64,000 nt of DNA from Saussurea involucrata (GCA_033807775.1 CM066327.1:89984295-90048294); one strand, 5' to 3'; counted from the stretch's first letter, positions 1 to 12,659 are shown. A program made the numbers and translations. Notes: a model not told the origin generated them from the sequence alone.

Positions 1-2925
1 ACACTGAATTTTGCTTTTTACTTGTCCAACTTACCAGCTTTCCACCCAGGAGCTGACATCCTCCTGTGGTGTTTTTCCTATCCATTTTGCAACCTGCAAA
101 ATCACTATCTGAATAGGCGGTTAGATCGAATCCTGAATCTTTGGGATACCAAAGACCTAGATTCGCTGTACCCTTAAGATATCGAAAGATTCGCTTTACA
201 GCTTTGATATGAGATATCTTAGGTTCAGCTTGATATCGTGCACACAAGAATGTTGCAAACATAATATCGGGTCGGCTAGCTGTTAGATACAATAGAGAGT
301 CGATCATCCCACGGTACAGCGTGACATTGACAGGAACACCCTTAGTGTCCTTATCAAGTGTCAGCGGTGGTGCCATAGGGGTTTTCATAGTTGAACTTTC
401 AGTTAAGTCGAATTTCTTCAGCATATCTTTAACATATTTTCCCTGATTAATGAAAGTTCCTTTCTCAGTTTGCTTAATCTGAAGACCAAGGAAATATGTT
501 AGTTCACCCATCATACTCATTTTATACTCATCTTTCATTCTATCAGCGAAACGAGTACAAAGCTCAGGGTTAGTAGAACCAAATATAATGTCATCAACAT
601 ATATTTGAACTAGAATGATATGACCTTTCACTTTTCTAAAAAATAGAGTTTTGTCAATCTTACCTCGCTCAAATTTTTCAATATGGAGATAAGTAGAAAG
701 AGTGTCATACCATGCACGAGGAGCTTGCTTCAAGCCATAAAGTGCCTTATCCAGTTTATAAACATAACCTGGACGCTTAGAATCTGAGAATCCTGGAGGT
801 TGTTCCACATACACTTCTTCATTCAGCTTTCCATTTAGAAACGCTGACTTAACATCCATCTGATGTACTTTGAAGTTTTTGTGTACATCATATGCTAAGA
901 ATAGACGAATAGATTCAAGTTTTGCTACTGGAGCAAATGTTTCGTCATAATCTATACCTTCCTCTTGTCTGTATCCCTGAGCAACAAGTCGAGCTTTGTT
1001 GCGGGTTACAGTACCATGTTCAACTTATTTCGATAGACCCATTTAGTGCCTATTACTGTTTTATCAGTTGGTCTCTAAACAAGTTTCCAAACTTTGTTTC
1101 TTTCGAATTCAGTCAGCTCTTCTTGCATGGCGCTGACCCAGTTTGGATCTTTGAGGGCATCATCTACTTTCTTTGGTTCAGTTAGTGAAATAAAATTTAC
1201 AAATAAACAAATATTACCTGCACTTCGTCGAGTCTGAATCCCAGCGTTTGGATCACCAAGAATTTGATCAATTGGATGATTTATAGTCCATCGCTGAGCC
1301 GGAGCGTGAGACGCTGACTCAACTTGAACTGGAGGAGCTGAAGATGAAGCTTCAGCGACGTCAGGAGTATCAGCCAAGAGAGGAATGGATGCAGTTGTCA
1401 TTATATTCACTGATTGCTGAGAAGTAGATGGAATGTCTGAGACATTTGGTTCAGCGTTAGGTATAGTGTTTATAGGAACAACTGAGACCCAAGAAGTTTC
1501 AGCTTCACTGTTCTGCATATTTGGAATGATAGGACTATCATCTTCTACTGGATGAGCATGAGTAGTGGGAATAACTTCTGAATCACCAAGATGAGAAAAC
1601 ATCCATTGATTCAGTTCTTCAGTATCAGCGGACGGTTTAGAGTTCGCTGAACGGGATTCGTCAAACGTGACGTGAATAGTTTATTCTACAGTTTGTCTTC
1701 TATGATTGAAGACTCTGAAGGCTTTGGAAACTGAGGAGTATCCAAGAAAGATTCCATCATCAGCCTTAGGATCAAACTTTCCAAGAGCATCTCTGTTGTT
1801 CAGTATAAAACACTGACATCCAAAGATGTGAAGAAAGCTGATTGAAGGCTTTCTCCCATGAAAAAGTTCATAGGCTGTCTTTTTGAATCTTTTGACTATC
1901 AGCGACCTGTTTTGCGTAAAACAAGCAGTGTTGACAGCTTCTGCCCAAAACTGAGTAGGCAGGTGAGAATCGCTGAGCATTGAACGTGCAACTTCAATAA
2001 TTGTTCTATTTCTTCTTTCAGCGACTCCATTTTGTTGCGGTGTTCTCACTGGAGAAAAGTTGTGAGAAATACCCTTACTCTCAAGGAAGGAATCAAGAGA
2101 ACTGTTTTTGAATTCAGTCCCATGATCACTCCTTATTGAGCGAACGGTCAGATTGTTCAGGGTTTCCATCTTCCGAACAAAATTGATGAGTTCTTCAGGG
2201 GTGTCACTCTTAGAACGGAGAAAAATTACCCAAGTGAAGCAAGAGAATTCATCAACTATGACCAGCATATATTTCTTTTCAGCGATGGATTGTTTGTTAA
2301 CAGGGCCAAACAAATCCATATGGAGTAGTTGTAGAGGAGATGACACTGAAGAAACTTGCTTTGACTTAAAGCTTGCTTTGGTCTGCTTCCCTTTTTCACA
2401 CGCCGAACATAACGACTCTTTGGCGTATGAATGCTGAGGTAGACCAGTGACTAACTCTTTTGAAGAAAGAGTGTTCAGTGTCTTGAAATTTAGATGAGAT
2501 AGCCTCTTATGCCATATCCAGTTGACATCAGATGAGGCCTTTGAGAAGAAACAGGAGTTCTCAGTGGTTGTTGAGTCCATGTTTATTACATAAACATTTT
2601 CCAAACGATAACTGCTGAGAGCTATCTTCTCCTTTTTGTCAGTGACAAAGCAGGATTCCTTAGTAAAGATTACTTTGTTATCCATGTCACACAGCTGACC
2701 GATGCTTAGAAGATTATGCTTCAGCCCTTCAACATATGCGACTCTTCTGAAGGAGGTTGTACCATTTGAAAGTACACCATACCCTCGGGTATGTCCTTTT
2801 CCATTTCCACCAAAAGTCACAGAGGGACCCTTCTCTTCCTTGTATTCAGAGAGTAGGCTTTTCTTTCCAGTCATGTGTCTAGAGCATCCGCTATCGAGAT
2901 ACCAGATACCCTTCTTAACCTGCAA
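1..2925 (-). pseudogene. pol: Pol of S1 (protease, integrase, partial RT), broken
   Basis: Visible in order: the retropepsin site in WYLDSGCSRHMTG; the integrase zinc region WHKRLSHLNFKTLNTL with CSACEKGK; and the integrase core with MDLFGPV, SDHGTEFKNS and NGVAERRNR supplying the D, D and E residues. The frame stops at 1681 (TAA for GAA in S2) and resumes in the same frame to 1075, where an arginine codon has become TAG. A 4-bp deletion near 1023 relative to S2 shifts the frame at the start of RT. RT runs to the window edge in matching but shifted frames. Non-functional. Confidence 0.9.
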
Positions 2926-2937
2926 TACGAAGGAAGA

Positions 2938-5355
2938 TTAGTTTTTCTTGGGTACCCACTTTACCATGTATACACATTTGTCAGTGGAAGTAGTTGGAAT
3001 GGAAGATTCAGCAGTCTTCGCAGCATTTGAAGATTCAGCTTTGTCTTTCTTCACTTTGGTTAATTTCTTAACTTCAGTGGTAGGATTCACTTTGACCTGA
3101 TTTGCACCAGGGTTGGTCTTCTTTGCCTTGGGGACAATCTTCACCTTAGCTATCTTTTCAGCTTTGGTGGCTGTGGGGCACTTACTAGCAATATGATCGG
3201 TAAGTCCACAGTGATAACATTTCCTATAACTAAAAGTAGTTCTAGGACCATTTGAATGCTGAGCTTTTAATTTCAAATTAGAAGTGCCAGCACCAAGTAA
3301 ACTATTGGCTTTAGAAATGGGACGAACATTCAGTTCTTCAGATTTCTTACCAAGGACATCCAATCTGAGTCTAGGAGTAGATCGCTGAATAAATCCAGAT
3401 ATCTGCTTCCTTGATCCAGAGGGATGAGCCATTGAAGCTTTAGAAGCATTCAGCTTTGGTACTAAGGTACCCTTATGAGGATTCTGGTAAATAAAAATTC
3501 CTTTACCTTTGTCTTTAAAGACAGAGGTAGGTTTTGAATAAACCATTTTCTCCTTGCCTTTTGAGGAGGTAGGAGTTTCCTCAGCGATTGGTGTAACGGA
3601 CGAGGAGCACTGAGAAGATGAAGTATCAGCGACTGAGGATACGAACGTTCCAAATTTAAGCATTGAACGCTCAGTGGTTGGTTTTGGAGTTTCATATTTG
3701 TAACCCAAACCACGTTTATTACTCAGGGGAATCTGAGACTTTATTATCTCAGTGATCTTTGTTGAAGAATTACACCATCCTTCAACAGTAGCTTTTTCAG
3801 CCTTTAATGCAACGATAGCTTCTGCTCGTTCGATTTTGACTAGCTGATTTAAATATACTTGATCTTTAAAATCTTCTTCAATTTTAGAAAGCTTTTCTAT
3901 TTGAAGGTTGCAGTTTTTAAGCTTTTCAGCGAGATCAAGATTTTGGTTTTCAACCACAGTTTTGCCGTTCATGGCTTCGTATAAACTTCTAGTCAAGAGA
4001 TCGATCTTACGGAAACTATCAGCTTCATCAATATTTGCAATATTGGTAAAGAAAGAAGGTGATACTTGAATAGCAGATGTTGAAGTGGAGGGAATGTCTG
4101 AACTTTCTTCCTCTTCTTCAATCTTGGCCATAAGACATAGATTTGCTTCATCATCTTCAGAGTCAGATGATGATGCTTCTTCATCAGAAGCAGCCCAATC
4201 ATATTCAGCCATCAGGCCTTTATTCTTCTTCTTAAAGCTTTTCAGCTTTGCATATTTTTCTTTCAGCTTTGAATATTTGTCATCTTTATTTCTTGGAACA
4301 AAGGGTTTCTTTGTAAAATCCGAGGGTCTAGAAACTTTCTTTGACCTGCACTCGTTAGCGAAATGTCCTGTCTTTTCGCAGTTAAAACAAGTAGCAGTAG
4401 CCTTATCAACAAAAGCTGATGATCTAGGCTTGTCAGTTATGGAAAGAGGTTTGTTCTTTCTAAACATTTTCTTTTTGGCAAATCTCCTGAACTTCTTAGT
4501 TAGGAGAGCCAAAGATTCGTCATTATCTGAAAAATCAGAATCGGATGACCTTTCAGAGTTACTTTCTAACTCAGTGATGGTGACCGAGGGTCGCTGAGTA
4601 GAAGGTTCCTCTGAGATTAAAGCAACAGGGGTGCTTCTGGAATCTTTTACAAGATTCTTCTTAAGATGGCTCGATTGCTCATGATTCAGCAACGTGCCAT
4701 ATAAGGTTGAAAGGGTCATTGATTTTAGATCCTTTGATAGCTTGAGACACATAGCATAATTGTCCCAGCTTTCAGGTAAACATTCTAGAAACTTTGTCAG
4801 TACTTAAAAGTTAGAATATTCCTTACCAACAGTTTTTAGATCTATAATTAAACAATTAAAACGTTGGTGAACTTCAGAGAGAGATTCATTCTTACCAGAA
4901 ATGAAGCTTTCGTATTGTCTTACCAGGTTGATCTTTCTTGAATCCTGGACTTCAGAAGTTCCTTCATACTGAACACATATTGTGTCCCACATGGCCTTTG
5001 ATGTTTTCAGATTCATGACGGAATGGTAGACTTCGTCCGGAAGAGCCATGGATAGTATGGATCTGGCTTTTGTATCTATAGCCACTTTCTTCTTATCTTC
5101 GTCAGTCCATTGAAAGATTTCCTTAGGTACCAGTCTTTCTGGAATAGCAGGTCTATTCTCAGCGGCTGGAACAGCAGCATCAATTCTTACAGGGATGAAT
5201 GGACCATTTTCTAGATAGTAAGGCATAGTAGGGTCTACACCTTCTAAGAAGAGTGTCATCCTATTTTTCCATAAGTTGAAGTTATCTTTGGAAAATCTAG
5301 GGGGTTTAGCAAGAGAACCATTGTCTATATAATTTGTGTTTGTGTTGGTGGCCAT
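2938..5355 (-). pseudogene. gag: Gag of S1, broken
   Basis: Gag would form the particle and bind element RNA. The start MATNTNTNYIDNGSLAKPPR is the usual opening of plant copia gag, followed by a UBN2-type capsid region (FNLWKNRMTLFLEG). A stop at about 4804 (TAA, where S2 has GAA) splits the frame; reading continues in the same frame to 2938. A CCHC knuckle CFNCEKTGHFANEC and a second one, CYHCGLTDHIASKC, flank a coiled-coil and Ser/Lys-rich stretch. The end MVKWVPKKN lies 12 bases before the pol reading frame. The length (about 800 codons) is large for copia gag and fits Sireviruses. Confidence 0.9.
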
Positions 5356-5419
5356 TTTCAGATAATAGCATGGAAGAAAAATATCTTAGCTTATATCTTG
5401 TTTATGAGGTTAAACAAAT

Positions 5420-5433
5420 CCGATCTGATACCA
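5420..5433 (-). other. Primer-binding site of S1 (initiator tRNA-Met type)
   Basis: The minus strand reads TGGTATCAGATCGG two bases inside the 5' LTR. This is the usual plant copia site TGGTATCAGAGC with one change (S2 has the standard form). Confidence 0.85.
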
Positions 5434-5435
5434 CT

Positions 5436-6401
5436 TGTTGGTCCCGAAGGCCTATACAAGTTTGTAGAAGGGGGGGGGGGTTGAATACAAACACACAGAT
5501 TTTACTTTTTCTAAATTGTTTATTGATAAATCTTTAACAATTTACAGCTTGTTGCGGAAACAAGATTAAGGATAAACCTAAATCTAAACAAGTTGGAACA
5601 CTAAGGTTTCTTGCACTAAGAGAGATAAGGAAATTACTAATAATAACCTATCTTGAGATAAGATATTGAACTTGTCCAGAGTTAGCAAGTTACTTCAAAT
5701 GAAGTGGGTTCATCTCTTTATATACTGCATGCATTTAATGCAAGTCAGTATACACTTTACACGTGTCATCAGCTGGTTGGTTGTATGTCATTGGCCTTGG
5801 TTGACAACCTTAGTAGCCGCATGGATGAACAGTGTAGTATCAGAGTGGTTGTACGATTTCAGACAGTCGGAGGTTCTTTTCTGACATTTCGTACGGAGTC
5901 GTGCAAGGGAGGTTAAGACAAAAGTACTTTGTACGGAGGACTTCATGATCAGCTTTCGTTGATTCAGCGATTATCATTTACTATTCAGCAAATGATAAAG
6001 TTCAGCGATAGCTGAAGTCTTGTACTTGATACTTCATGTTGAGTGGACAAATCTGAGTCTTCGCTGATCCGCATCAGTTCATTAGGAGACTTGTCGCTGG
6101 TTCTTGAGCTTAATCTTCGACTTTAGCGTAGAACCTTTGTTGACGTGAAACTTGTCTTCAGGGATCATAAGTAAACAACTAACTTATCAGCGATCATCAT
6201 AATGACTGAACAGACTCAGTATTAATGGTGATCAGTTTCGCTGAATGTTTAATTTAAAGAGCGAGAGTTCTTATCAGCGGTACTGTAAGATCTTAGTACT
6301 TATCAGCGATAGTGAAACTCTGATACATATTATTTACTTACAATTTTCACTAAGTATACAAGAGAGGGTCATTATCAAATCACTGAGGGTTTGGATCAAC
6401 A
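5436..6401 (-). repeat. 5' LTR of S1
   Basis: The 966-bp repeat begins TGTTGGTCCC and ends GGATCAACA, giving TGTTG/CAACA ends. It is closely similar to the S2 LTRs at 22019-22983 and 34142-35105. On the minus strand a TATATAAA box lies at 5724-5717. The part at about 5950-6330 is dense in the hexamer TCAGCG or its complement CGCTGA. A run of ten G at about 5470 differs in length from S2. Confidence 0.92.
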
Positions 6402-6515
6402 ACTTTCAAAGCAGATTATAAAAAAATAAAAAAACAGGGTGTCTAATGTAATAACTTTTACAGCTGGTAGTGATATTTACACAAAACAGGTTCCCCGACA
6501 ACGGCGCCAAAAACT
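6402..6515 (-). other. 5' internal leader of the left G1 copy, with primer-binding site
   Basis: These 114 bp are nearly identical to 35919-36031, the start of the internal region next to the right G1 LTR. They include TGGCGCCGTTGTCGGGGAA on the minus strand (plus 6491-6509), complementary to the 3' end of plant tRNA-Asp. The LTR at 6516-7784 therefore acts as the 5' LTR of a G1 copy extending to the left, which S1 interrupts at 6401. Confidence 0.9.
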
Positions 6516-7784
6516 TGATAGGCGGGTTTACACCCCCCCTAAATCTACCGCAAGTGTACGAGTCGAATCAAGTAATAGTACTTATAAAGTACGAGTATCG
6601 AACCAAAGGAACCAGGTGTCAAGTACCACAATGATTGTATAAATTATTAACTAGACTAATGCAAATTGATTTGGATTGTTGATTATCGGAACACGAATTA
6701 AAACTTTAGTTAATTCAGATAAGGGAAAGAGTTGGAGGGTTGGATTCCTCAAGTGAACAATCATTTAGATCACAGGTTTGACACGATTGAAATAACTTTA
6801 GGATGACAGGCATAATCACATTCCATTACTATACTCTATCAAGCTATAGCAATATTATTCAACACATTGTATCATCATTCGATCTTAACAAGAGTAATTG
6901 AACAATTAGTAATTAAGAGCCACAAGAATTGAATCATCATATTACTATCTCAAATTCAACCAAGACATGAAAGATTAATCAAACCTCAAAACCTTTCTCA
7001 AAGATTAAAGATCCATAAAATCAAATAATAGTTGATCGGACTATTACAAGCATTAAGAACAATCTTACATGTGCCATCCATCCATATCATATCAATCATA
7101 CCTACTGTAAAGCTAAACGATTATCCAACCATGATTCAAACCAACCCCCCAACATGAACGGATTAGTTCATATTGGGGGTTTCAAAACTCTGAAATGTAA
7201 AGATAGAAATGAAAGTAAACATGTTTTGTACTAAGAAATGAAATCTAAGAACTCCCTGAAAAATCCTAAGCCGCCGATGAACGTACTCGATTCGCCTTTC
7301 GATCCTTGTTAATTGATGTTTCTCGCCTTCTAGTTGCCTTCAAAATTTGTTCCTCAGCTCCCAAAATCGCCCAGAAAGAGTCCCAAGCCGTAACTCCTTG
7401 ATAATACTCTCAACCCTAGCAGATAAATATAATAAAAAACGCTCAGGGCTTCAGCGTGTATGGCAGCGCGTGTGGAGACGCACAGAGAAACGCGCACAGC
7501 ACTGGAGTGTGTGGTGAGCAGAGGGCTGCGCGTCTGGTGGCATGTATGGAGCAGCGCAGCCAGGCGCGCAGGGCATTGTTTGGTCCTAAAAATCTGACTT
7601 TCTTCTTTTCGCACCGGACTGTTGTAAACTTGCTCCGATTGATCCAAAACTCTTCCATCATCAGTCATTTATGAAAAACCTGTACTTTCTCATTAAAACC
7701 ATTAAATTCTACTATTTTACTTGGAAACTTACAACAAACAGACCGATTTCGGGATCAAAATAATGTCGTAAAACGGCATTATCA
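6516..7784 (-). repeat. LTR shared by two tandem G1 copies (3' LTR of the right copy)
   Basis: The 1269-bp LTR has TGATA/TATCA ends and matches 36032-37289, with a small indel near 7460 and scattered substitutions. Left neighbour: tRNA-Asp primer site of one copy. Right neighbour: the CCAAACCGAGCGTTGCTTGT tail of the other, as also found beside the G2 3' LTR. A GC-rich part at 7440-7590 opens short frames on both strands that I take as chance. Confidence 0.92.
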
Positions 7785-8070
7785 ACAACCCCAAACCGAG
7801 CGTTGCTTGTCCCCAAGAAAAACAGCGACACAAATAAGCATTCAACTACCAACCAAACAATCGCAATTTCGACTTGTCGAGAATATCATTAGTGATCTCT
7901 AGTCAACTCAACAATCACCACAATTTACTTGTGAGATGGACGAACAATCAGCAGACCTAGCTATGGAATTCTAAACAGCAAAACCTTGGGAAAGGGATCT
8001 ATCAGGGACCACACCACACTTAAGTGTACCTAGACTAAACACACATAGAGAGGATTTCGTCTTGACCCTA

Positions 8071-9880
8071 TGATAGGGTTAGTTTGTTAACCCTATTTTA
8101 GCCACTTTTTAGTAGGTTTGAGTCTGTTTTATTTGCCCAAAGTCAGTAATTAAGTCCTTTTTAGTAGCTTTTTAGCATTTTCTGTGTTTTAGGTGTCAAG
8201 CATGATTTAATGGTATAAACTCTGTTTTTGGATCTTATTGGGCCTGTTTTGATTTCAGATTTTGGCTGGACACTACTACGGCAATGCTATAGGAGTTGAG
8301 CGCAAAAGGAATGCTGTAGGAGTGCCGCAGGATCGAACAGCTGGGCCATTTTTGGGTATCTTATGGAAGAAGCCTCTTTTGATGACAAGGCTGGAGTTGA
8401 CTTTTTGGAAGGGACATAAAGCTGTTTATAGGACATCAGTCTTAATCTCCTTTTAGTTCCTTTTAGTTGTGTTTTTTAGCTAAAAACACAAAAACTCTCC
8501 ACAAGTATTTAGCTTTTCTCTCTAGTTTATTTACCTCTGAATATTCAGAGCTGTGGTCACGAGTTCAGTATTTTGTAGTCAAGCTTTCGGTTTCAAGTAT
8601 TAATCTAAGTGATTCGAAGTAAGTTCTTTTGTTTTATTTTCCGATTCTCGCAAGTCTCCAAGTTCTCGATATTGTCTTAGTTACTTACTTAAAATCTAAA
8701 GGTTCGTGATTTTTAGTTTGGAGTCCTTCCCTCTAAAAACCGTAACCTTTGGTTGTTTAAGTTAGTGTTTCAAAGTTTTAACGGTTTCAAAGCAACAAGT
8801 AGTTTTGTGACGTAACTTGCACGACAAGTTTTCATAACTTGGCGAACAAGTTACCTTGGTAGTTTAGTAATTCCGTTTCCTTGCATTCTTAGTTCTTATT
8901 ATTGTTTTTTATTTTCTTGTTGTTGAAATTCCTGTATTTAATTTCTGTCTTTCCGTTTCTGTCATTTACATTTCTTGCAATTTAATTTCTGTCTTTCCAT
9001 TTCTGTCATTTACATTTCTTGCAATTTAATTTCTGTCTTTCCATTTCTGTCATTTACATTTCTTGCAATTTCCTTTCAGTACTTTCCATTCATGTCATTT
9101 ACATTTCTTACACCTTTCGAAAGAAGAAATCAAGCCATGAAGGGCTAATCGCCTGAGCTTGGGGTGTAAAGCAAAGTTTAGATGTAAAATATGTGTGAAA
9201 GTAAAGAGGTGTATTGAATATAACATTGTATCTAACTATTTATTTCAGGTGATTGATCTTACATTGAAGATTGCATTTAATTAATTGACAACTAATTTTA
9301 TGTATGAAAATGCATTAACATTCAGTGTTAAGGTTAAGGTTAATTAACTGAAATAATAAAAGAAGACTATAAAGAGTTTTAGTGCCTGACAAGTACTATA
9401 CTTTTACGGTGTAGGATGGTAACACTGTGTTGTGCTAGGATTCACAAAGTCTAACATAAATGATATTGTATCGATAGCACGTTGACCAGTGTGTACTCTT
9501 GGGAGGCCGTTTGAACCGATAGTTGGTGCTGTGGCAGTCCTATAGCACTTGTGCTGGAGGACTGGCTGGATGTTATAATACCTTTTTACTCAATCACTTG
9601 TTTTCATCTTTATAGAGCTTTGCACCCTATGCTTCTTCTCTAGAATTGATTTTTAGCTGATAACTTAAACCAACCAATCAAACAATCTGTTTTCGAAATC
9701 GCCATCTGAAATTAGTTTTTAAAGACTGGACTTTTGAAAGGCTTTCACAAGATTTCCCTGTGGATCGATATCTGGTATTTTACCATTATTACTTGTTACG
9801 AGACGATAGTAGTTCAAGGTGTATACTTGCACTGAGTCCTATTCTAAGTGAATCTCTAAGGTTGCATAAATCTTACAACA
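8071..9880 (+). mobile_element. Solo LTR (1810 bp) of a gypsy-type element inside G1
   Basis: The insert starts TGATAGGG, ends TTACAACA, and is bounded by CCCTA at 8066-8070 and 9881-9885. Across it the G1 tail continues as in G2 (GACCCTACCTCACGG). TG/CA ends, a 5-bp duplication, no internal primer site and no ORF fit a solo LTR left by LTR-LTR recombination. The end region (CCTGTGGATCGATATCTGG) resembles long LTRs of the Athila/Tat branches; orientation is inferred from this. Confidence 0.82.
8940..9115 (+). repeat. 44-bp tandem repeat within the solo LTR
   Basis: About four units of 44 bp, each with TTTCTGTC, CATTTACA and TTTCTTGCAA blocks, start at 8940, 8984, 9028 and about 9072. The first three are almost identical and the last is diverged. 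Confidence 0.85.
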
Positions 9881-10886
9881 CCCTACCTCACGGTTTTCTC
9901 TCTTCACTCGAGCCCTAGGTTTCACACATGTTGTCATGCTTTCAGAGGTTGGGTGCAAAGAATATACAAAAGCATGCGTGAACAACAATTAAGCAAGAAC
10001 GCACAATTGTACACAAATTGATCTAGGAAAGAATCCATTATCAAGACTAGGACATATGAATGTTGCTCTGCTTCTCCTTACAAACTTACCATGCTGGACT
10101 CAAATCTCTTAAATTGGCCATGGTTGCTGCTTTTGGTTGGAGGTCAATGGGTTTATGATGATATTTGGTGATCCTCCCTTCTTTCTTTCGTTCGGGCTTC
10201 CTAACACATCACTCAAACTCTTTAAATTGACCCCTCAGTTTTATTTAGATCTTTTATTTGGCAAAACCCTTTACGGCTGATTTACTGGGTTTGCGGTTTT
10301 TTTTACTGAGGGGGTTACAACGGGTTTTCAGTTGAGAGCCTTGAGTAGTGAAAAGCAGTGGGATTAGCAGCAACCAATAAGCTTGATGAGTTTTCACATG
10401 GTTTGTTCATACAGATAGGCAAAAGCTTCACTCCTATTCCTATGGATGTCTTTGATAACGGATGCAAGTTATAGTAAGATCAGGCTATAACAACGACCAA
10501 AAGACTAAATGAGAAGTGTATCGAGTAATGCATAGTCTCTCAGAATCGAGGTTAGCACGTGTATGGCTCAACAAACTCACGGGTGGTCTCCACTAATGTC
10601 TCTAATGTGTGTAGTCGCCTAGGTCCACCTTTGTGCTATATTATCCTTTCTAAATCCTTCCCCCAAAATTAGTGTCTTCGAACTCTTACACTAAATCATG
10701 CTAACTGGTCGCCCATTCCTCTCTATAAACAAGGTGATTGTTCAATCCACTGAGATCAACAAATGATAGCCTCGACAAACCACCCCAAAACAGATATAAA
10801 CATTGTCCCCAATGGAACCAATTGACAGCACAAAAAATAAACACGAGAATTGCAAAACGATACAGATAATAGTAATTACGCCACCC

Positions 10887-10990
10887 CAAACCTAATCTCT
10901 AGATTAGGTTTGTTTTCACAACAAGGAATCATACAACGATAAAGTTAAAGTGAAAACAGGGACCCCAAACCTTGGTGAAACCGAGGTTTG
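10887..10990. other. Two AAACCT/AGGTTT hairpins in the G1 tail
   Basis: 10887-10912 pairs CAAACCTAATCT with AGATTAGGTTTG (12-bp stem, 2-base loop). 10964-10990 pairs CCAAACCTTGGT with ACCGAGGTTTGG (one wobble-type mismatch). They correspond to three hairpins in G2 at 43361-43503 with other inner stem sequences. Confidence 0.8.
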
Positions 10991-11244
10991 GGAAGAGGTG
11001 TTGTGTAGATACCTTTCAGGATGCATGCACGGACCACTGTTCACTCGTTTTTTCCCTTTCTTCTGCTGCCTTGCTCTTGGTCATATCAGGGATGCCTTCA
11101 GAGATCCAAAACTAAACACAAACACACAAAACACAAAACCACAAACAAAAGAAAAAACACACAATATAAGAAATTGCTAAAATAAAAAATAAAATATAAT
11201 TAACCGTATGGTGGGTTGCCTCCCACCTAGCGCCGTAGTTAAAG

Positions 11245-11623
11245 TCATGGCATGACTGTGTGGCTCTCAACTTGGCTCGGTATCGCTTGTGGAATTGAAT
11301 CGCCCACATACGTTTTCCTATTCTTACCAGTTTCTGATCCGATCTGCTCTGTTCTTGGTTCACCTCTATCTTCTACTCTTTTGAGAACATGGAAGGTTAC
11401 CTTCTCATCCCCTACTCTGAAAGTCATCATACCTTCTTCCATGTCTATCAAAGCTTTGCTTGTGGCTAAGAATGGTCTTCCCAAAATCAATGGCATCTCA
11501 ACATCTTCCTCCACATCTAGAACTACGAAATCAACTGGAAAATAAAACTTTCCAACCTTTACCAAAACGTCTTCCACAATTCCATAAGGATACTTCATCG
11601 ATCTATCTGCAAGTTGAAGTGTT
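11245..11623 (-). pseudogene. C-terminal half of the G1 aspartic protease (separated by S3)
   Basis: The minus-strand reading gives LQLADRSMKYPYGIVEDVLV, KVGKFYFPVDFVVLDVEED and PLILGRPFLATSKALIDMEEG. This is the flap and ILGRPFL region of a gypsy-type retropepsin and matches the G2 protease closely. The frame runs into S3 at 11623 (target duplication AGTGT at 11619-11623) and resumes at 20717. The frame is otherwise open, so this gene was still readable here when S3 inserted. Confidence 0.88.
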
Positions 11624-12645
11624 GTTAGCTCCAATATTCTGAAATATTAGAAGTATTGAAAAATGGCCAAGTACAGAAGAACTTCCACAGAAGCTCTGCT
11701 GAGTGCAACAGAAGCTCTGCCGGGCATCTCAGAAGAATCAAAGGAAGTTTGATCAAGAGTGATCAAAGACCGAGGAAACTACAGAAGGACGCTTTCAGAA
11801 GACCAAGACCGCAGAACCTCTGTTACCAATAACAGAGCCTCTGCGGACAACATCAGAAGACAAGGAACCAAGAAGACTTCTCACAGAGGACCGAGCCACA
11901 GAACCTCTGCCACCCTTGACAGAAGCTCTGCAGAAGTAAACAACCAATGACTCGGAATCCGGAGAAGACTACTTTACAGAGGAACCAGACCGCAGAACCT
12001 CTGTAACACATTACAGAGCCTCTATGGTCCTCTAAAGACTAGGAAGATATTTATAATATCTTGCTACTGTTCCAAGACCTGTTCATCAACTTGCATGGAA
12101 AAGTACTGTCAAAACACGTGTCAAGCTCTGAGTGGACTCAATAGGGCATGGTACAAAATAGACGTCTGCGCCATTTAATGCATTTACCAAAAGTACATCT
12201 GCTCCATTAAATGCGCATGGCTCAAACAACTGTTCACACCATCCAGTTTACTATTCATGCCGTAAAAGGAACAGTGACCTACTTCATAGTCTTCTAAGAG
12301 TAGTATAAAAGGAAGACTCATGTTGAGTTCTTCCTAAGAAGACATAAAACAACACACAAAAACAGAAAAACAAGAACACTTCAATCGAACATCAAGAACA
12401 CATAGCTTATGCACATTTAGAGTCATATCTGTTTAAAGCTTTGTATACTCACCGTTCTTAAATCTGTTCTTGATATATATATATTCAGTAAACTTTGAGA
12501 TATTATTTCCTATTCACTGTTTATTTATATTGTGTTCTAAATCTATCAAACATATCTGTTAGTTCTTCAAATACGCTTCCGCATCAAACATAAACTCGAA
12601 CTAATAGATCTGATAATCTTGTTTAAAGCAAAACGGGAACCAACA
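11624..12645 (+). repeat. 5' LTR of S3
   Basis: Begins TGTTAGCTCC, ends GGAACCAACA. A TATAAAA box lies at 12304-12310. Upstream, 11690-12030 holds eight copies of CAGA(A/G)(G/C)CTCTG-like half-palindromes. Six of them form three larger inverted pairs, at 11811-11848, 11895-11933 and 11990-12027, roughly 85-95 bp apart. Confidence 0.93.
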
Positions 12646-12647
12646 AT

Positions 12648-12659
12648 TGGTATCAGAGC
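12648..12659 (+). other. Primer-binding site of S3 (initiator tRNA-Met)
   Basis: TGGTATCAGAGC lies two bases after the LTR, the standard plant copia primer site. It fixes the orientation as plus. Confidence 0.92.

Larger units (their letters stand above)
1..6401 (-). mobile_element. Sirevirus-like Ty1/copia retrotransposon S1 (5' part, cut by window edge)
   Basis: Read on the minus strand the order is 5' LTR, initiator-Met primer-binding site, gag, then pol with protease, integrase and the start of RT; the window ends inside RT/RNase H. It is closely similar to S2 along its whole length. Its right edge sits in the 5' internal segment of a G1 copy: the sequence just outside (6402-6515) matches 35919-36031 next to the right G1 LTR. 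The second target duplication lies outside the window. Every coding block carries a stop or frameshift, so this copy is not autonomous. The large gag with two zinc knuckles points to the Sirevirus lineage. Confidence 0.9.
7785..11228 (-). other. Non-coding 3' tail of G1 (solo LTR inserted within)
   Basis: Outside the solo LTR (8071-9880) this stretch has no convincing coding frame. It starts with the conserved tail next to the 3' LTR and ends at GGTGGGTTGCCTCCCACC (11211-11228), a 6-bp stem found in the same place in G2. It holds the hairpins listed at 10887-10990 and a tract related to G2 (CCTACCTCACGG near 9885, matching G2 near 42070). Confidence 0.75.

Noticed and set aside
4085..4597. 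170-codon plus-strand frame
   Set aside because: Antisense shadow of S1 gag; Ser- and Phe-rich because the sense strand is Glu/Lys-rich.
7354..7674. Overlapping frames on both strands in the G1 LTR (also 36856-37179)
   Set aside because: They lie wholly in LTR sequence with GC-rich short repeats and no family match.
6516..7784. Solo LTR
   Set aside because: Internal sequence of G1 is attached on both sides (primer site on one, 3' tail on the other).
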